Part shown: one piece after another, positions 44,753 to 52,736 of the stretch
How the letters are laid out: every line of letters begins with the position of its first letter
Position numbering within the stretch: position 1 is the stretch's first letter
Assembly: GCA_023231005.1 (NCBI GenBank)
Contig: JALNWG010000015.1
Span: forward strand, 10,007 to 74,006
Direction: 5' to 3'
Source: Bacteroidales bacterium
Lineage (GTDB): Bacteria > Bacteroidota > Bacteroidia > Bacteroidales > FEN-979
DNA: 64,000 bases
Notes under the pieces: generated by a model
Databases searched by the model: none
What the model saw: only the letters and a program-made list of their open reading frames with translations
Told to the model about the DNA's origin: nothing
Made by a program: the position numbers and the translations under genes

Positions 44753-45736
44753 CTATAAAAGTCCGTCGATCAACTCTTCTAAGGTGACATTTGAAAAGTA
44801 ATCATCCAAAATAAATTTACCCAGCATGATACGCAAGGCGTTCTCTTGATGTTCAATTCCCACAAGAGCTTTTTCGATATCTTTCGTATCGTGTTTGCAG
44901 AAATAATCACCAAATATTTTCGCATAGAGGATGGTCCCGTTTTGGACTTCAAGGGAAAATTCGATGCTTCCACCTTTTTTAGTACGGATACGCTTTTTGA
45001 AATTGTAATTGGGGGAATAGCCGAAATTCCATTCCCATGTGCTGTATTTCGTTTTTACCAATTCATGGATCTTATCATGGTCCGATGGAGATAGTTCAAT
45101 AGGACGGGCATCAGGATATTTTTCCATAATATGATTCTGGATCAGGTCGGCAAATTTTAAGACTGTAATAGGCTCTTTTAAATGTTCGCTGATGTTTGTC
45201 ACCCGGCTTTGTACTGACTTTACGGCTTTATCATTAAATTTTTCAGGATCGGCATTCAACGCTTGCGTAAGGTTTGGCATGTGCGAAGAAAACAAAAGAG
45301 TTCCATGATGTAATACCCTTTGTTTCCATATACACTCTGCGTTTCCGCTAAATTTTCGACCGTCGATGGTCAGGTCGTTACGGCCTTCGAATTTGGCGGA
45401 AATACCCATTTTTTGCAATACCTCAAGGATGGGAAGGGTGTATTTTCTAAAGTCAATTAAGTTCTCCTGTTTTCCTTGCTGGATAAAGGTGAAATTCAGG
45501 TTCCCGAGGTCATGAAAAACGGCACCACCACCAGTTAAACGGCGAACCACCGCGATGTTGTTTTGTTTTACGTAGTCAACATTGATCTCGGCCAGGGTGT
45601 TCTGATGTTTTCCGACAATAATGCACGGCTCATCACGCCAAAGCATAAAGCAGTCTTCGTCAAAGTTTTTGAGAACGTACTCTTCGGTAGCCAGATTAAA
45701 GTAGGGGTCGGTATTGTGTCGCTTGATAATGAGCAT
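44753..45736 (-). CDS. lplA: Lipoate--protein ligase
   Basis: 327 residues, normal length. The N-terminus NTDPYFNLATEEYVLKN, the lipoate loop VRRLTGGGAVFHDLGNLNF and GRKFSGNAE are LplA signatures, with a C-terminal accessory domain. It attaches lipoate (or octanoate) to E2 or GcvH proteins with ATP. It is divergent from the acyltransferase gene. The hydrolase lipoprotein gene follows after about 33 bases. Confidence 0.93.
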   Translation of the reverse strand: MLIIKRHNTDPYFNLATEEYVLKNFDEDCFMLWRDEPCIIVGKHQNTLAEINVDYVKQNNIAVVRRLTGGGAVFHDLGNLNFTFIQQGKQENLIDFRKYTLPILEVLQKMGISAKFEGRNDLTIDGRKFSGNAECIWKQRVLHHGTLLFSSHMPNLTQALNADPEKFNDKAVKSVQSRVTNISEHLKEPITVLKFADLIQNHIMEKYPDARPIELSPSDHDKIHELVKTKYSTWEWNFGYSPNYNFKKRIRTKKGGSIEFSLEVQNGTILYAKIFGDYFCKHDTKDIEKALVGIEHQENALRIMLGKFILDDYFSNVTLEELIDGLL

Positions 45737-45753
45737 GGGTTTGGATTTGAGCG

Positions 45754-45785
45754 CAAAAATAAGTTTTTCTTCCGTACCTTTGCAA
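45754..45785 (-). promoter_or_regulatory. Promoter for lplA
   Basis: On the minus strand a TTG (45785-45783) is followed by 21 bases and TATTTTTG (45761-45754), 17 bases before the lplA ATG. Spacing agrees with the Bacteroidota consensus. Confidence 0.55.
45775..45782 (+). promoter_or_regulatory. -7 promoter element for the acyltransferase gene
   Basis: TACCTTTG on the plus strand, identical to the rpsA -7 element, 27 bases before the ATG at 45810. A TTTG at 45746-45749 is 25 bases away, longer than usual. Confidence 0.5.
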
Positions 45786-45809
45786 TTCTGGTTTTAAGGA
45801 TGGATTTTG

Positions 45810-46676
45810 ATGGATAAACTGATTTATTTTTTCTTTAAGGCTTTTATTATTGTTTTCCGTGTTCTTCCGTTTCGTCTTCTATATGGTTTTTCCGATTTTT
45901 TGTTTTATATCATTTATGGAGTGATACGTTACCGCAGGGACGTTGTGCTTTCCAATCTGAAAAGATCATTTCCTGAAAAAAGTGAGGAAGAAATCACATC
46001 TATTGCAAAAAAATTCTATCATCACCTTTGTGATTTGTTGATCGAGAGTTTGAAATCCTTTACTATGAAGGAAGAGGAACTGGTTAAACGGTATCGGTTT
46101 ACCGGTATTGAAATATTGTCAGATTTTTTTGAAAATGGCAGATCGGTAATTTGTGTCGCTGGTCATTATGGTAATTGGGAATGGGGAGGAGAAGCTTCAG
46201 GTTCACAGGTTAAACACAAACCGATTGGGTTCTATAAACCTCTTTCAAACAAGTATATTGATGATTTTGTTCAAAAAATTCGGGTTAAAGGGAGGACGCG
46301 TCTTGCTTCCATTGCAAGAACTGCTGAAACCTTTAATACCAATTGGGATGAACCTGTTTTATATTTTATGGTAGCCGACCAATGTCCCTCAAGTACGCGG
46401 TTGGCTTTTTGGTTGGATTTTCTAAACCAGGACACTGCCGTCCTTCATGGTCCCGAAAAATATGCGCGGATCCATAATCTTCCAGTGGTTTTTGCCTGGC
46501 CCCGAAAGTTGAAACGGGGACATTATTCAGTCGAATTCAAGATGCTTGCTCCGGATCCTTCCAAAACAAAAACCGGGGAGATCACTACCCGGTTCATGTA
46601 TATGCTGGAAGAGGTAATAAAAGAAAATCCACAATATTATCTCTGGTCACATAAACGCTGGAAACTTAAACGATAA
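45810..46676 (+). CDS. LpxL/HtrB-type lysophospholipid acyltransferase
   Basis: 288 residues from the ATG at 45810; a TTG just before it is less likely. An N-terminal hydrophobic anchor is followed by YRRDVVLSNLKRSFPEKSEEE and the catalytic block GHYGNWEWGGEAS. A later block reads DQCPSSTRLAFWLDFLNQDT. Enzymes of this family add secondary acyl chains to lipid A at the inner membrane. It stands alone between lplA and the fused aconitase gene. Confidence 0.9.
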   Translation: MDKLIYFFFKAFIIVFRVLPFRLLYGFSDFLFYIIYGVIRYRRDVVLSNLKRSFPEKSEEEITSIAKKFYHHLCDLLIESLKSFTMKEEELVKRYRFTGIEILSDFFENGRSVICVAGHYGNWEWGGEASGSQVKHKPIGFYKPLSNKYIDDFVQKIRVKGRTRLASIARTAETFNTNWDEPVLYFMVADQCPSSTRLAFWLDFLNQDTAVLHGPEKYARIHNLPVVFAWPRKLKRGHYSVEFKMLAPDPSKTKTGEITTRFMYMLEEVIKENPQYYLWSHKRWKLKR

Positions 46677-46702
46677 ATTTCACCATTTAGCTATCTTGCT
46701 AT

Positions 46703-48511
46703 TTAAAGGAGACCTCCATTTTTATATATAGCCATTTGAGCATCGTAAAATTTATTGATCCTGGCTTGTTTCTTATTCCTTTGATTGATCAGTTCCCCAG
46801 AAGTAAAATCAACCTGGATATGATCGCCATTACGGAGGTCAACCTGGGTCAATATTTCTGGTAAATAAGTAAGAATGGGCATGGCTGCGTTAATCGCATT
46901 TCGTTCATATATGGCACCATAAGATTCGGCTAAAATGCAGGATATTCCCAGCGAGAGGAAACAATCAACCGCTTGTTGACGGGAGCTGCCAGCTCCGAAA
47001 TTTTTCCCTGTGATCACGATATCGCCAGCCTTGGCTTTTTTTGCAAAGTCTTCAAATCCTTTCAGATTATCAAAAGCATATTGGCCCATCTCTTTGATAT
47101 CAGTGATGGTGAGATATCGGTTATGGAAGATCATATCCGTATCGATATCATCTTTTGGAATAATCCATACATCTCCTTCAACAACGGTTGGTTTTGCCGA
47201 TTTGATTTTTTTGACAGGAGCTACCTGTTTCGCCTCATGGGGGCATTTTGTTTGAAATAATGTTGGATGATCCGGGATCAGATCGGGCGTTGTGATGAAA
47301 CCCGCAATGGCCGATGCAGCTACTACTGCCGGTGAAGCCAGATATACAAAACCTTTTCCTTGTTTCCCTTCAAAATTGCGATTACCGGTACTGATGGTTA
47401 CTTCTCCGGGACCATTTTGCCCTACCTGACCAGCGGCACATCCTGCACACCCGGCATTGGAAACCATCGCGCCGGCATTTTTAAAGATCTGTACCAACCC
47501 TTCTTCCATAGCCTTTGTCCAGATTTCATCGGTAGCAGGTACAATTTTCAATACTACTCCGGGAGCGACTTTGCGATTTCGCAATATGGCAGCAGCGATT
47601 CTGAGATCTTCAAGACGGCCATTGGTGCAACTCCCGATAAAACCAGAATCAATTTTTGTATTTCGTACCGATTCAATCGTGGTATCATCATGCGGATGTC
47701 CGGGTTTTGCAACCATGATTTTGAACGAACTCAGGTCAATATCGAAGGTTTTTTTATAACCGGCATCAGGATCCGCTGTAACCATGTGATATTGCTTTCC
47801 ATTGATCTCTTTCAGCTCCTGGAGGAGGGTTGATGAGGTGGGAAAAAGGATAATAATGGTACCCATTTCAGTCCCCATTGAAGAGATGGTCATTCGCTCG
47901 GAAAGAGTAAATTTTTCGGTTTCTTCTCCATAAATTTCAACGGCGTATCCTAATAATTTATTGGCTCCGAAAATCGAAAGTAGGTTTAATACGATATCTT
48001 TTGCAGAAAGATTAGAGGGGCGTTTCCCGGTCAGATTTATTTTTACCGATTCGGGAACTTTAAACCAAACGGAACCTTTGGCCCAGGCTGCTGCAATATC
48101 CTGATCTCCCATTCCTTGTCCAAATGACCCAATTGCGCCTAAAATATTAGCATGTGAGTCGGTGGAGACAAATGTGCTACCGGGCCAAACCAGCCCATGA
48201 TCAATGGCAAGATGAGTTCCAATACCGGAATTTACGTCATAAACGTGAATGTTGTTCTCACGGGCAAACTGCCGGCAGTAATGTTGATTGGCGGCATATT
48301 TCTGATCCGATCCTCCCGGGTTACAGTCGAAAGTGAAAAATGTCTTTGTGGAATCAGCAATGGTAAGCCCATTATCTATAAGGTTTTTAACAACATTGGC
48401 TCCTCCAAAATCTCTGGCGGCACGGGTATCAATAATGACATCCACAATATCACCAGGTTTTACTGACTGTTGATTGCTATGTGCTGTGATTATTTTTTCT
48501 ATAATTGTCAT
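46703..48511 (-). CDS. Fused LeuC-LeuD-type aconitase-family hydro-lyase
   Basis: 602 residues combining large and small subunits. The large part (1-420) has STDSHANILGAIGSFGQGMG, FIGSCTNGRLEDLR with the first cluster Cys, and NAGCAGCAAGQVGQNGPGE with the other two. The small part (about 440-602) has DDIDTDMIFHNRYLT and GKNFGAGSSRQQAVDCFL. The family isomerises 2- and 3-hydroxy tri- or dicarboxylic acids (citrate, isopropylmalate, homocitrate, methylmalate). A decarboxylating dehydrogenase is in the same operon and no leuA is seen, so citrate to isocitrate is as likely as leucine synthesis. An HD-like protein lies between the two enzymes. Confidence 0.88.
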   Translation of the reverse strand: MTIIEKIITAHSNQQSVKPGDIVDVIIDTRAARDFGGANVVKNLIDNGLTIADSTKTFFTFDCNPGGSDQKYAANQHYCRQFARENNIHVYDVNSGIGTHLAIDHGLVWPGSTFVSTDSHANILGAIGSFGQGMGDQDIAAAWAKGSVWFKVPESVKINLTGKRPSNLSAKDIVLNLLSIFGANKLLGYAVEIYGEETEKFTLSERMTISSMGTEMGTIIILFPTSSTLLQELKEINGKQYHMVTADPDAGYKKTFDIDLSSFKIMVAKPGHPHDDTTIESVRNTKIDSGFIGSCTNGRLEDLRIAAAILRNRKVAPGVVLKIVPATDEIWTKAMEEGLVQIFKNAGAMVSNAGCAGCAAGQVGQNGPGEVTISTGNRNFEGKQGKGFVYLASPAVVAASAIAGFITTPDLIPDHPTLFQTKCPHEAKQVAPVKKIKSAKPTVVEGDVWIIPKDDIDTDMIFHNRYLTITDIKEMGQYAFDNLKGFEDFAKKAKAGDIVITGKNFGAGSSRQQAVDCFLSLGISCILAESYGAIYERNAINAAMPILTYLPEILTQVDLRNGDHIQVDFTSGELINQRNKKQARINKFYDAQMAIYKNGGLL

Positions 48512-48535
48512 GAAATGAATTGTTGAATTGTTGAC

Positions 48536-49084
48536 TTATTTCAATCTTTCCCTGAATGGTTCAAAGGCCATAAAATCGGCATGGTGTACGATATAGGCTT
48601 CTACGGTACGCTTGACCATTTCTCCTTCTCCTGCATGAGTGGCAATGATGTGACATACGGCTGCCGGAATTCCGCACTGCTCGGCAAGAGATACGCCAGA
48701 AAATGGATGACGCAGGTATTTTCCGTATTTCCCCTGAATCGATTTTCCATGAATATCCAATTCATATTCAAGTAATTTTCCAACATCTGCTAAAATAGCA
48801 CCGGCAATGAGGATATCCATATTAACTGGCAAATCTTCTTTGAAAAATTCATTCATTTTTTTTCCTGATTCCAAAGCAATATGTACCACACATCTTTTAT
48901 GGGCCATAAAGGAGACTTTAAGATCGGGTCCTGCCAATAAAGTAAAAGGAATTGTGTTCAGATCATCAGGGGTCAATACACTTCTTTCAAGCGCCAGTTC
49001 CCAGGTATTCGCTACTTTTTCGCGGAGGATGGGATCTTCGATCCACATCAATTCCGGCCATAATTTTAATACTTCATCCGTCAT
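48536..49084 (-). CDS. HD-superfamily protein with degenerate metal motif
   Basis: 182 residues. A helical HD-type layout is visible: His62/His68 in MAHKRCVVHIAL, ILADVGKLLEYE where HD is expected, HPFSG, ATHAGEGE and VHHADFMAF. The His of the HD pair is replaced by Ala (Ala99-Asp100), while other His and Asp residues remain. HD proteins are usually metal phosphohydrolases; this one may have altered or lost catalysis. It sits between two carboxylic-acid enzymes, with gaps of 24 and 35 bases, and is probably co-transcribed. The role is unknown. Confidence 0.75.
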   Translation of the reverse strand: MTDEVLKLWPELMWIEDPILREKVANTWELALERSVLTPDDLNTIPFTLLAGPDLKVSFMAHKRCVVHIALESGKKMNEFFKEDLPVNMDILIAGAILADVGKLLEYELDIHGKSIQGKYGKYLRHPFSGVSLAEQCGIPAAVCHIIATHAGEGEMVKRTVEAYIVHHADFMAFEPFRERLK

Positions 49085-49119
49085 ATTAATGAAATTTAAA
49101 AGGACATCTTGCTACCCAG

Positions 49120-50313
49120 TTACCTCAATTTAGCAATGACTGCATCCGTCATCTGCACGGTATTTACAGCGCCTTTGCTGAAAACATCAGGATTTCCTGA
49201 CAGTTTCATCATGTCGTAGGTCTTTACTTTGCCTTCTTCAATAACATCGGCTACCGCCTTCGAAATCCGGGCTGCAATTTCCATTTCACCAATATGTTCC
49301 AACATCATTACTGCCGAAAGAATCATTGCTATTGGATTTACAATGGACGGATTGAATCCGGCATATTTAGGAGCGGAACCATGGGTGGGTTCAAAAACAG
49401 CAATCTCTGGACCAATGTTGGCACTACATGCAAATCCCAATCCTCCGATCAAACCGGCAAAAGCATCAGAACAAATATCCCCAAACATATTTCCGGCAAC
49501 AATTACATGGTAGGTTTCGGGATTTTTGGTCAGCCACATCATCTGGGCATCGATGTTGGTATTTTGAACATTAATATCAGGATATTCATTTTTTGACATC
49601 TCCTGGGCAATCTTCAGCATCATTCCGGAAGTTTCACGGATAACATTGGGTTTTTCACAAACGGTAACCGTTTTATAACCATGAGAATGGGCATATTCGA
49701 AAGCAGCTTTCACGATCCGGGTAGTATATTTCCGGGTAAAAATACGCGTGGAAACAGCCAGGTCGGGACGCGGACACCATGCAAAATTCTCCTGGAATTT
49801 TTTATGGGTCATTAGACCATTATAAACCAAATCAGGAGGATTGGTCCATTCAACACCACCATATAATCCTTCGGTATTTTGCCGGAAGATCATGACATCA
49901 ACCAGGGGCTCTTCAATAACACCGCCAAAGCCTCGACGAATAAAGTTCAATGGATTGCCCTTAAATGTTTTACAAGGACGCATACAGATATCCAGATCGT
50001 ATTTCTGGCGCATGCTGACAATGGGACTGTAATATGAAAAACCTTTGTCTTTCAGTTCCGGAGCAAGCTCAGCTTCTGCTTTGTCTTTTGGTTTTGAAGT
50101 AATCGCGCCAAAAAGTCCAATTTTATACTTCTCCAGGAGCTTTTGAGTACGGGCTGGAAAGGGATCGCCTTCTTTGCACCAAAACTCCCAGCCAATATCG
50201 CCGTGTACGTAGTCTGCATCAAAACCGGCTGCATCTAAAACCCGGATAGCCTCATTAAGCACCAGCTTACCAATGCCATCACCTGGCATCGTTACAATTG
50301 TTCTTTTTGCCAT
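49120..50313 (-). CDS. Isocitrate/isopropylmalate-family decarboxylating dehydrogenase
   Basis: 397 residues. MPGDGIGKLVLNEAIRVLD is the N-terminal signature. FRQNTEGLYGGVEW, ICMRPCKTFKGNP, GNMFGDICSDAFAGLIGGLG and EPTHGSAPKYAGFNPSIVNP are substrate and NAD blocks. The family oxidatively decarboxylates isocitrate, 3-isopropylmalate, homoisocitrate or tartrate. The recognition segment (YSPIVSMRQKYDLD) has features of both isocitrate and isopropylmalate enzymes, so specificity is open. It is the first gene of an operon with the HD protein and the fused aconitase-type enzyme, and has a well-matched promoter. Confidence 0.88.
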   Translation of the reverse strand: MAKRTIVTMPGDGIGKLVLNEAIRVLDAAGFDADYVHGDIGWEFWCKEGDPFPARTQKLLEKYKIGLFGAITSKPKDKAEAELAPELKDKGFSYYSPIVSMRQKYDLDICMRPCKTFKGNPLNFIRRGFGGVIEEPLVDVMIFRQNTEGLYGGVEWTNPPDLVYNGLMTHKKFQENFAWCPRPDLAVSTRIFTRKYTTRIVKAAFEYAHSHGYKTVTVCEKPNVIRETSGMMLKIAQEMSKNEYPDINVQNTNIDAQMMWLTKNPETYHVIVAGNMFGDICSDAFAGLIGGLGFACSANIGPEIAVFEPTHGSAPKYAGFNPSIVNPIAMILSAVMMLEHIGEMEIAARISKAVADVIEEGKVKTYDMMKLSGNPDVFSKGAVNTVQMTDAVIAKLR

Positions 50314-50359
50314 AATATGAGTTGTTTGTTTGTAGTTTGTCGATTCATTATTTTGGCTT

Positions 50360-50390
50360 CAAAGATACAACTCCGTGAAACATCCCCAAA
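50360..50390 (-). promoter_or_regulatory. Complete sigma-ABfr-type promoter for the dehydrogenase-aconitase operon
   Basis: On the minus strand a -33 TTTG (50390-50387) is followed by 19 bases and TATCTTTG (50367-50360), about 46 bases before the ATG at 50313. This is as close to the consensus as the rpsA promoter. Confidence 0.68.
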
Positions 50391-50434
50391 GTATCAACTG
50401 CAAAATTTTCTCTGAATTTTAAGTGGTGATTCCT

Positions 50435-50442
50435 TACTTTTG
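50435..50442 (+). promoter_or_regulatory. -7 promoter element for the CCA-type gene
   Basis: TACTTTTG on the plus strand. It lies downstream of a GTG that could open the longer reading frame, so transcription would begin inside that extension. This supports the later TTG start at 50477. Confidence 0.45.
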
Positions 50443-50452
50443 CAAAACTTTT

Positions 50453-50478
50453 TTCACCATTTTACCATTTCACCATTT
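50453..50478. repeat. TTCACCAT/TTACCAT short tandem repeat
   Basis: Three near-identical units (TTCACCAT, TTACCAT, TTCACCAT) with a period of about 8 lie directly before the likely start of the CCA-type gene. A related TTTCACCATTTAGCTATC stretch lies at about 46679, between the acyltransferase and aconitase-type genes. Confidence 0.75.
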
Positions 50479-51892
50479 GAAAACCCATCTTACCAATCCA
50501 ATTTTTGATATTATCTCTCAGGTAGCTGACAGCCGGGGAGTACAGGCCTTTGTTGTCGGTGGTTTTGTCCGGGATCTGTTGTTGAAACGCGACAATAAGA
50601 AGGATATTGACGTTGTCGTATTGGGTAGCGGGATCGACTTTGCGCTTGAAGTGGCAGAAAAATCGGGATCGGAAATCCCTGTAAAGTTTTTTAAAAACTT
50701 TGGAACAGCCATGCTCAATTATCATGGTTGGGAAGTTGAATTTGTCGGAGCCAGAAAGGAATCATACCGGAGCAGTTCCCGAAAACCCATCGTGGAAAAC
50801 GGAACCCTTGAAGAAGATCAGAATCGAAGGGATTTTACCATAAATGCTATGGCTATTAACCTTACCAGGGATCATTATGGTGAATTCTTAGACCCCTTTG
50901 ACGGCCAAAGAGATCTAAATAATAAAGTGATCCGTACTCCCCTTGATCCGAATATCACCTTTTCCGATGATCCACTGCGCATGATGCGTGCGATCCGGTT
51001 TGCTACCCAACTCAATTTTATTATTGAACCTGTCTGCTTTGAAGCCATAAAAAAAAATGCGGACCGGATCTCTATTGTTTCGGAAGAGCGGGTTACGGAT
51101 GAACTGAATCTGATTATTCAAGCTAAACTTCCTTCCAGAGGATTCAGAATGTTGGATGATGCCGGCTTGTTAAACCTGATTTTCCCTTCATTTTGTGAGC
51201 TGAAAGGTGTTGATACCATTGAGGGAAAAGGACATAAAGACAATTTTAACCATACCTTGGCTGTACTTGACAATGTTGCTGCCCAAACTGATGATCTCTG
51301 GCTTCGTTGGGCTGCAATTCTTCATGATATCGCTAAACCACAGACAAAAAAATTTATTCAGGGAACGGGCTGGACTTTTCATGCTCATGAATTTAAAGGT
51401 GCAAAAATGGTTCCCCGAATTTTTCGCGATTTCAGACTACCCCTGAATGAAAAAATGCGATATGTACAGAAAATGGTGCTTCTTCATTTGCGTCCCATTG
51501 CGCTGGCTGAAGAAGGAGTTACCGATTCCGCCATCCGCCGGTTATTGTTCGAAGCGGGCGATGATATTGATGACCTCATGCTTTTATGTACCGCAGATAT
51601 CACTTCTAAAAATCCTGTAAAAGTTAAACGATTCATTGGAAATTTTGAACTTGTCAGGGAAAAATTAAAAGAGATTGAAGAAAAAGATAAAATCAGGAAT
51701 TGGCAACCGCCAATTTCGGGTGAATTGATTATGCAAACTTTTGGAATTCGCCCTTCCAAGCAAGTCGGTATAATTAAAGATGCCATCACCGAAGCCATCC
51801 TTGAAGGAGATATCCCAAATGAATTTGAAGCGGCTTACCAGTTGATGGTGAAAGAAGGAGAGAAGTTGGGACTAAAAAAGAAAATTTCCTAA
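50477..51892 (+). CDS. cca: tRNA nucleotidyltransferase / poly(A) polymerase family with HD domain
   Basis: About 471 residues from the TTG at 50477. A GTG at 50423 gives 489 residues, but the extra residues come from a repeat and promoter-like DNA. The class-II nucleotidyltransferase head has VGGFVRDLLLKRDNKKDIDVV, and EEDQNRRDFTINAMA is the following motif. DPLRMMRAIRFATQLNF is the neck block. An HD domain (WAAILHDIAKPQTKKF) occupies the second half. It adds CCA to tRNA 3' ends or acts as an A-adding enzyme. It is divergent from the dehydrogenase operon. Confidence 0.9.
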   Translation: MKTHLTNPIFDIISQVADSRGVQAFVVGGFVRDLLLKRDNKKDIDVVVLGSGIDFALEVAEKSGSEIPVKFFKNFGTAMLNYHGWEVEFVGARKESYRSSSRKPIVENGTLEEDQNRRDFTINAMAINLTRDHYGEFLDPFDGQRDLNNKVIRTPLDPNITFSDDPLRMMRAIRFATQLNFIIEPVCFEAIKKNADRISIVSEERVTDELNLIIQAKLPSRGFRMLDDAGLLNLIFPSFCELKGVDTIEGKGHKDNFNHTLAVLDNVAAQTDDLWLRWAAILHDIAKPQTKKFIQGTGWTFHAHEFKGAKMVPRIFRDFRLPLNEKMRYVQKMVLLHLRPIALAEEGVTDSAIRRLLFEAGDDIDDLMLLCTADITSKNPVKVKRFIGNFELVREKLKEIEEKDKIRNWQPPISGELIMQTFGIRPSKQVGIIKDAITEAILEGDIPNEFEAAYQLMVKEGEKLGLKKKIS

Positions 51893-51932
51893 AGCTTTTC
51901 AACACATTTTAGTTGGTATTTCATTTATTTTA

Positions 51933-51940
51933 TATTTTTG
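51933..51940 (+). promoter_or_regulatory. -7 promoter element for the pRiA4b-like gene
   Basis: TATTTTTG on the plus strand, 22 bases before the ATG at 51963; a TTG at 51913-51915 is 17 bases further up, slightly short of the usual spacer. Confidence 0.45.
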
Positions 51941-51962
51941 AGCCTTAATAGAGCTAAAGCCC

Positions 51963-52736
51963 ATGTTAATCTACCTTTTTCGTATTACTTCCGAAGAACA
52001 CGATAATTTCCTTAGAGAAATTGAAATCCAACCCAATCAAACTTTTCTTGATTTTCATATTTGCATTGCAGAATCAGCAGAATTGCTCCCGGTCGACCGT
52101 GCCTCTTTTTTTATCACAGATAAAAAATATAAAAAAGATAAGGAGATTGCACTTAAGCCGGAAAAAAAGCAAATCCGGAAGTATGATGAGGATATGGATC
52201 AGGTCGTAACCGAAACGATCACAATTCCCCTGATGAAAAATTCGAAAGTAAAAAACTATATCGAAGATCCTCATCAGAAACTGATCTATGAATGCTCAGG
52301 GAAAGATCAGTTTACTTTCTATATCGAACTATTTCGAATACTTCAATCCGACGGAATTCCTTCCTATCCCCGTTGTGTAAAACATTCTGGCACATTGCCA
52401 AAGAAATTGGAACAACCTTTACCCATCCCAACAAAACCATCACCGCCGAAAATAACGGTTCCTAAAATTTCTTTACCTAAAATAGAACCACCGGTCAAAT
52501 TTGATGAAATAGTGGAAGATGTGGATGAAATTGCTGAGATCGAAATACAATTAGGCGCTTTGGATGAACCCAACGATACTCCGGATATTGAAGTGCCGGG
52601 CTCAGTCCAAGAAGAAGAGGAGGATGCCTTTTCCTTTGAGGAAGAAGAGAAGATGGACCATCTGGAAGATTATGAGGATATAGATAATCTGGACAAAAGG
52701 TATTCTGCGATGGATTCTGAATCCGATGAATTCTGA
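51963..52736 (+). CDS. PRiA4b ORF-3-like protein with acidic tail
   Basis: 257 residues. The first 150 resemble the pRiA4b ORF-3-like fold common in Bacteroidota (LIYLFRITSEEHDNFLREIE, FLDFHICIAESA, YIEDPHQKLIYECSGKDQFT). A Pro/Lys linker (TKPSPPKITVPKISLPKIEP) follows, and the last 90 residues are very acidic (EEEEDAFSFEEEEKMDHLED). The function is not known. It overlaps the miaA start by 11 bases, so they are probably co-translated. Despite the plasmid-derived family name I see no sign of mobility here. Confidence 0.78.
   Translation: MLIYLFRITSEEHDNFLREIEIQPNQTFLDFHICIAESAELLPVDRASFFITDKKYKKDKEIALKPEKKQIRKYDEDMDQVVTETITIPLMKNSKVKNYIEDPHQKLIYECSGKDQFTFYIELFRILQSDGIPSYPRCVKHSGTLPKKLEQPLPIPTKPSPPKITVPKISLPKIEPPVKFDEIVEDVDEIAEIEIQLGALDEPNDTPDIEVPGSVQEEEEDAFSFEEEEKMDHLEDYEDIDNLDKRYSAMDSESDEF

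Noticed and set aside
51963..52736. Mobile element suggested by the pRiA4b ORF-3 family name
   Set aside because: There are no inverted repeats, transposase, or target duplications, and the gene is coupled to miaA as an ordinary chromosomal gene.
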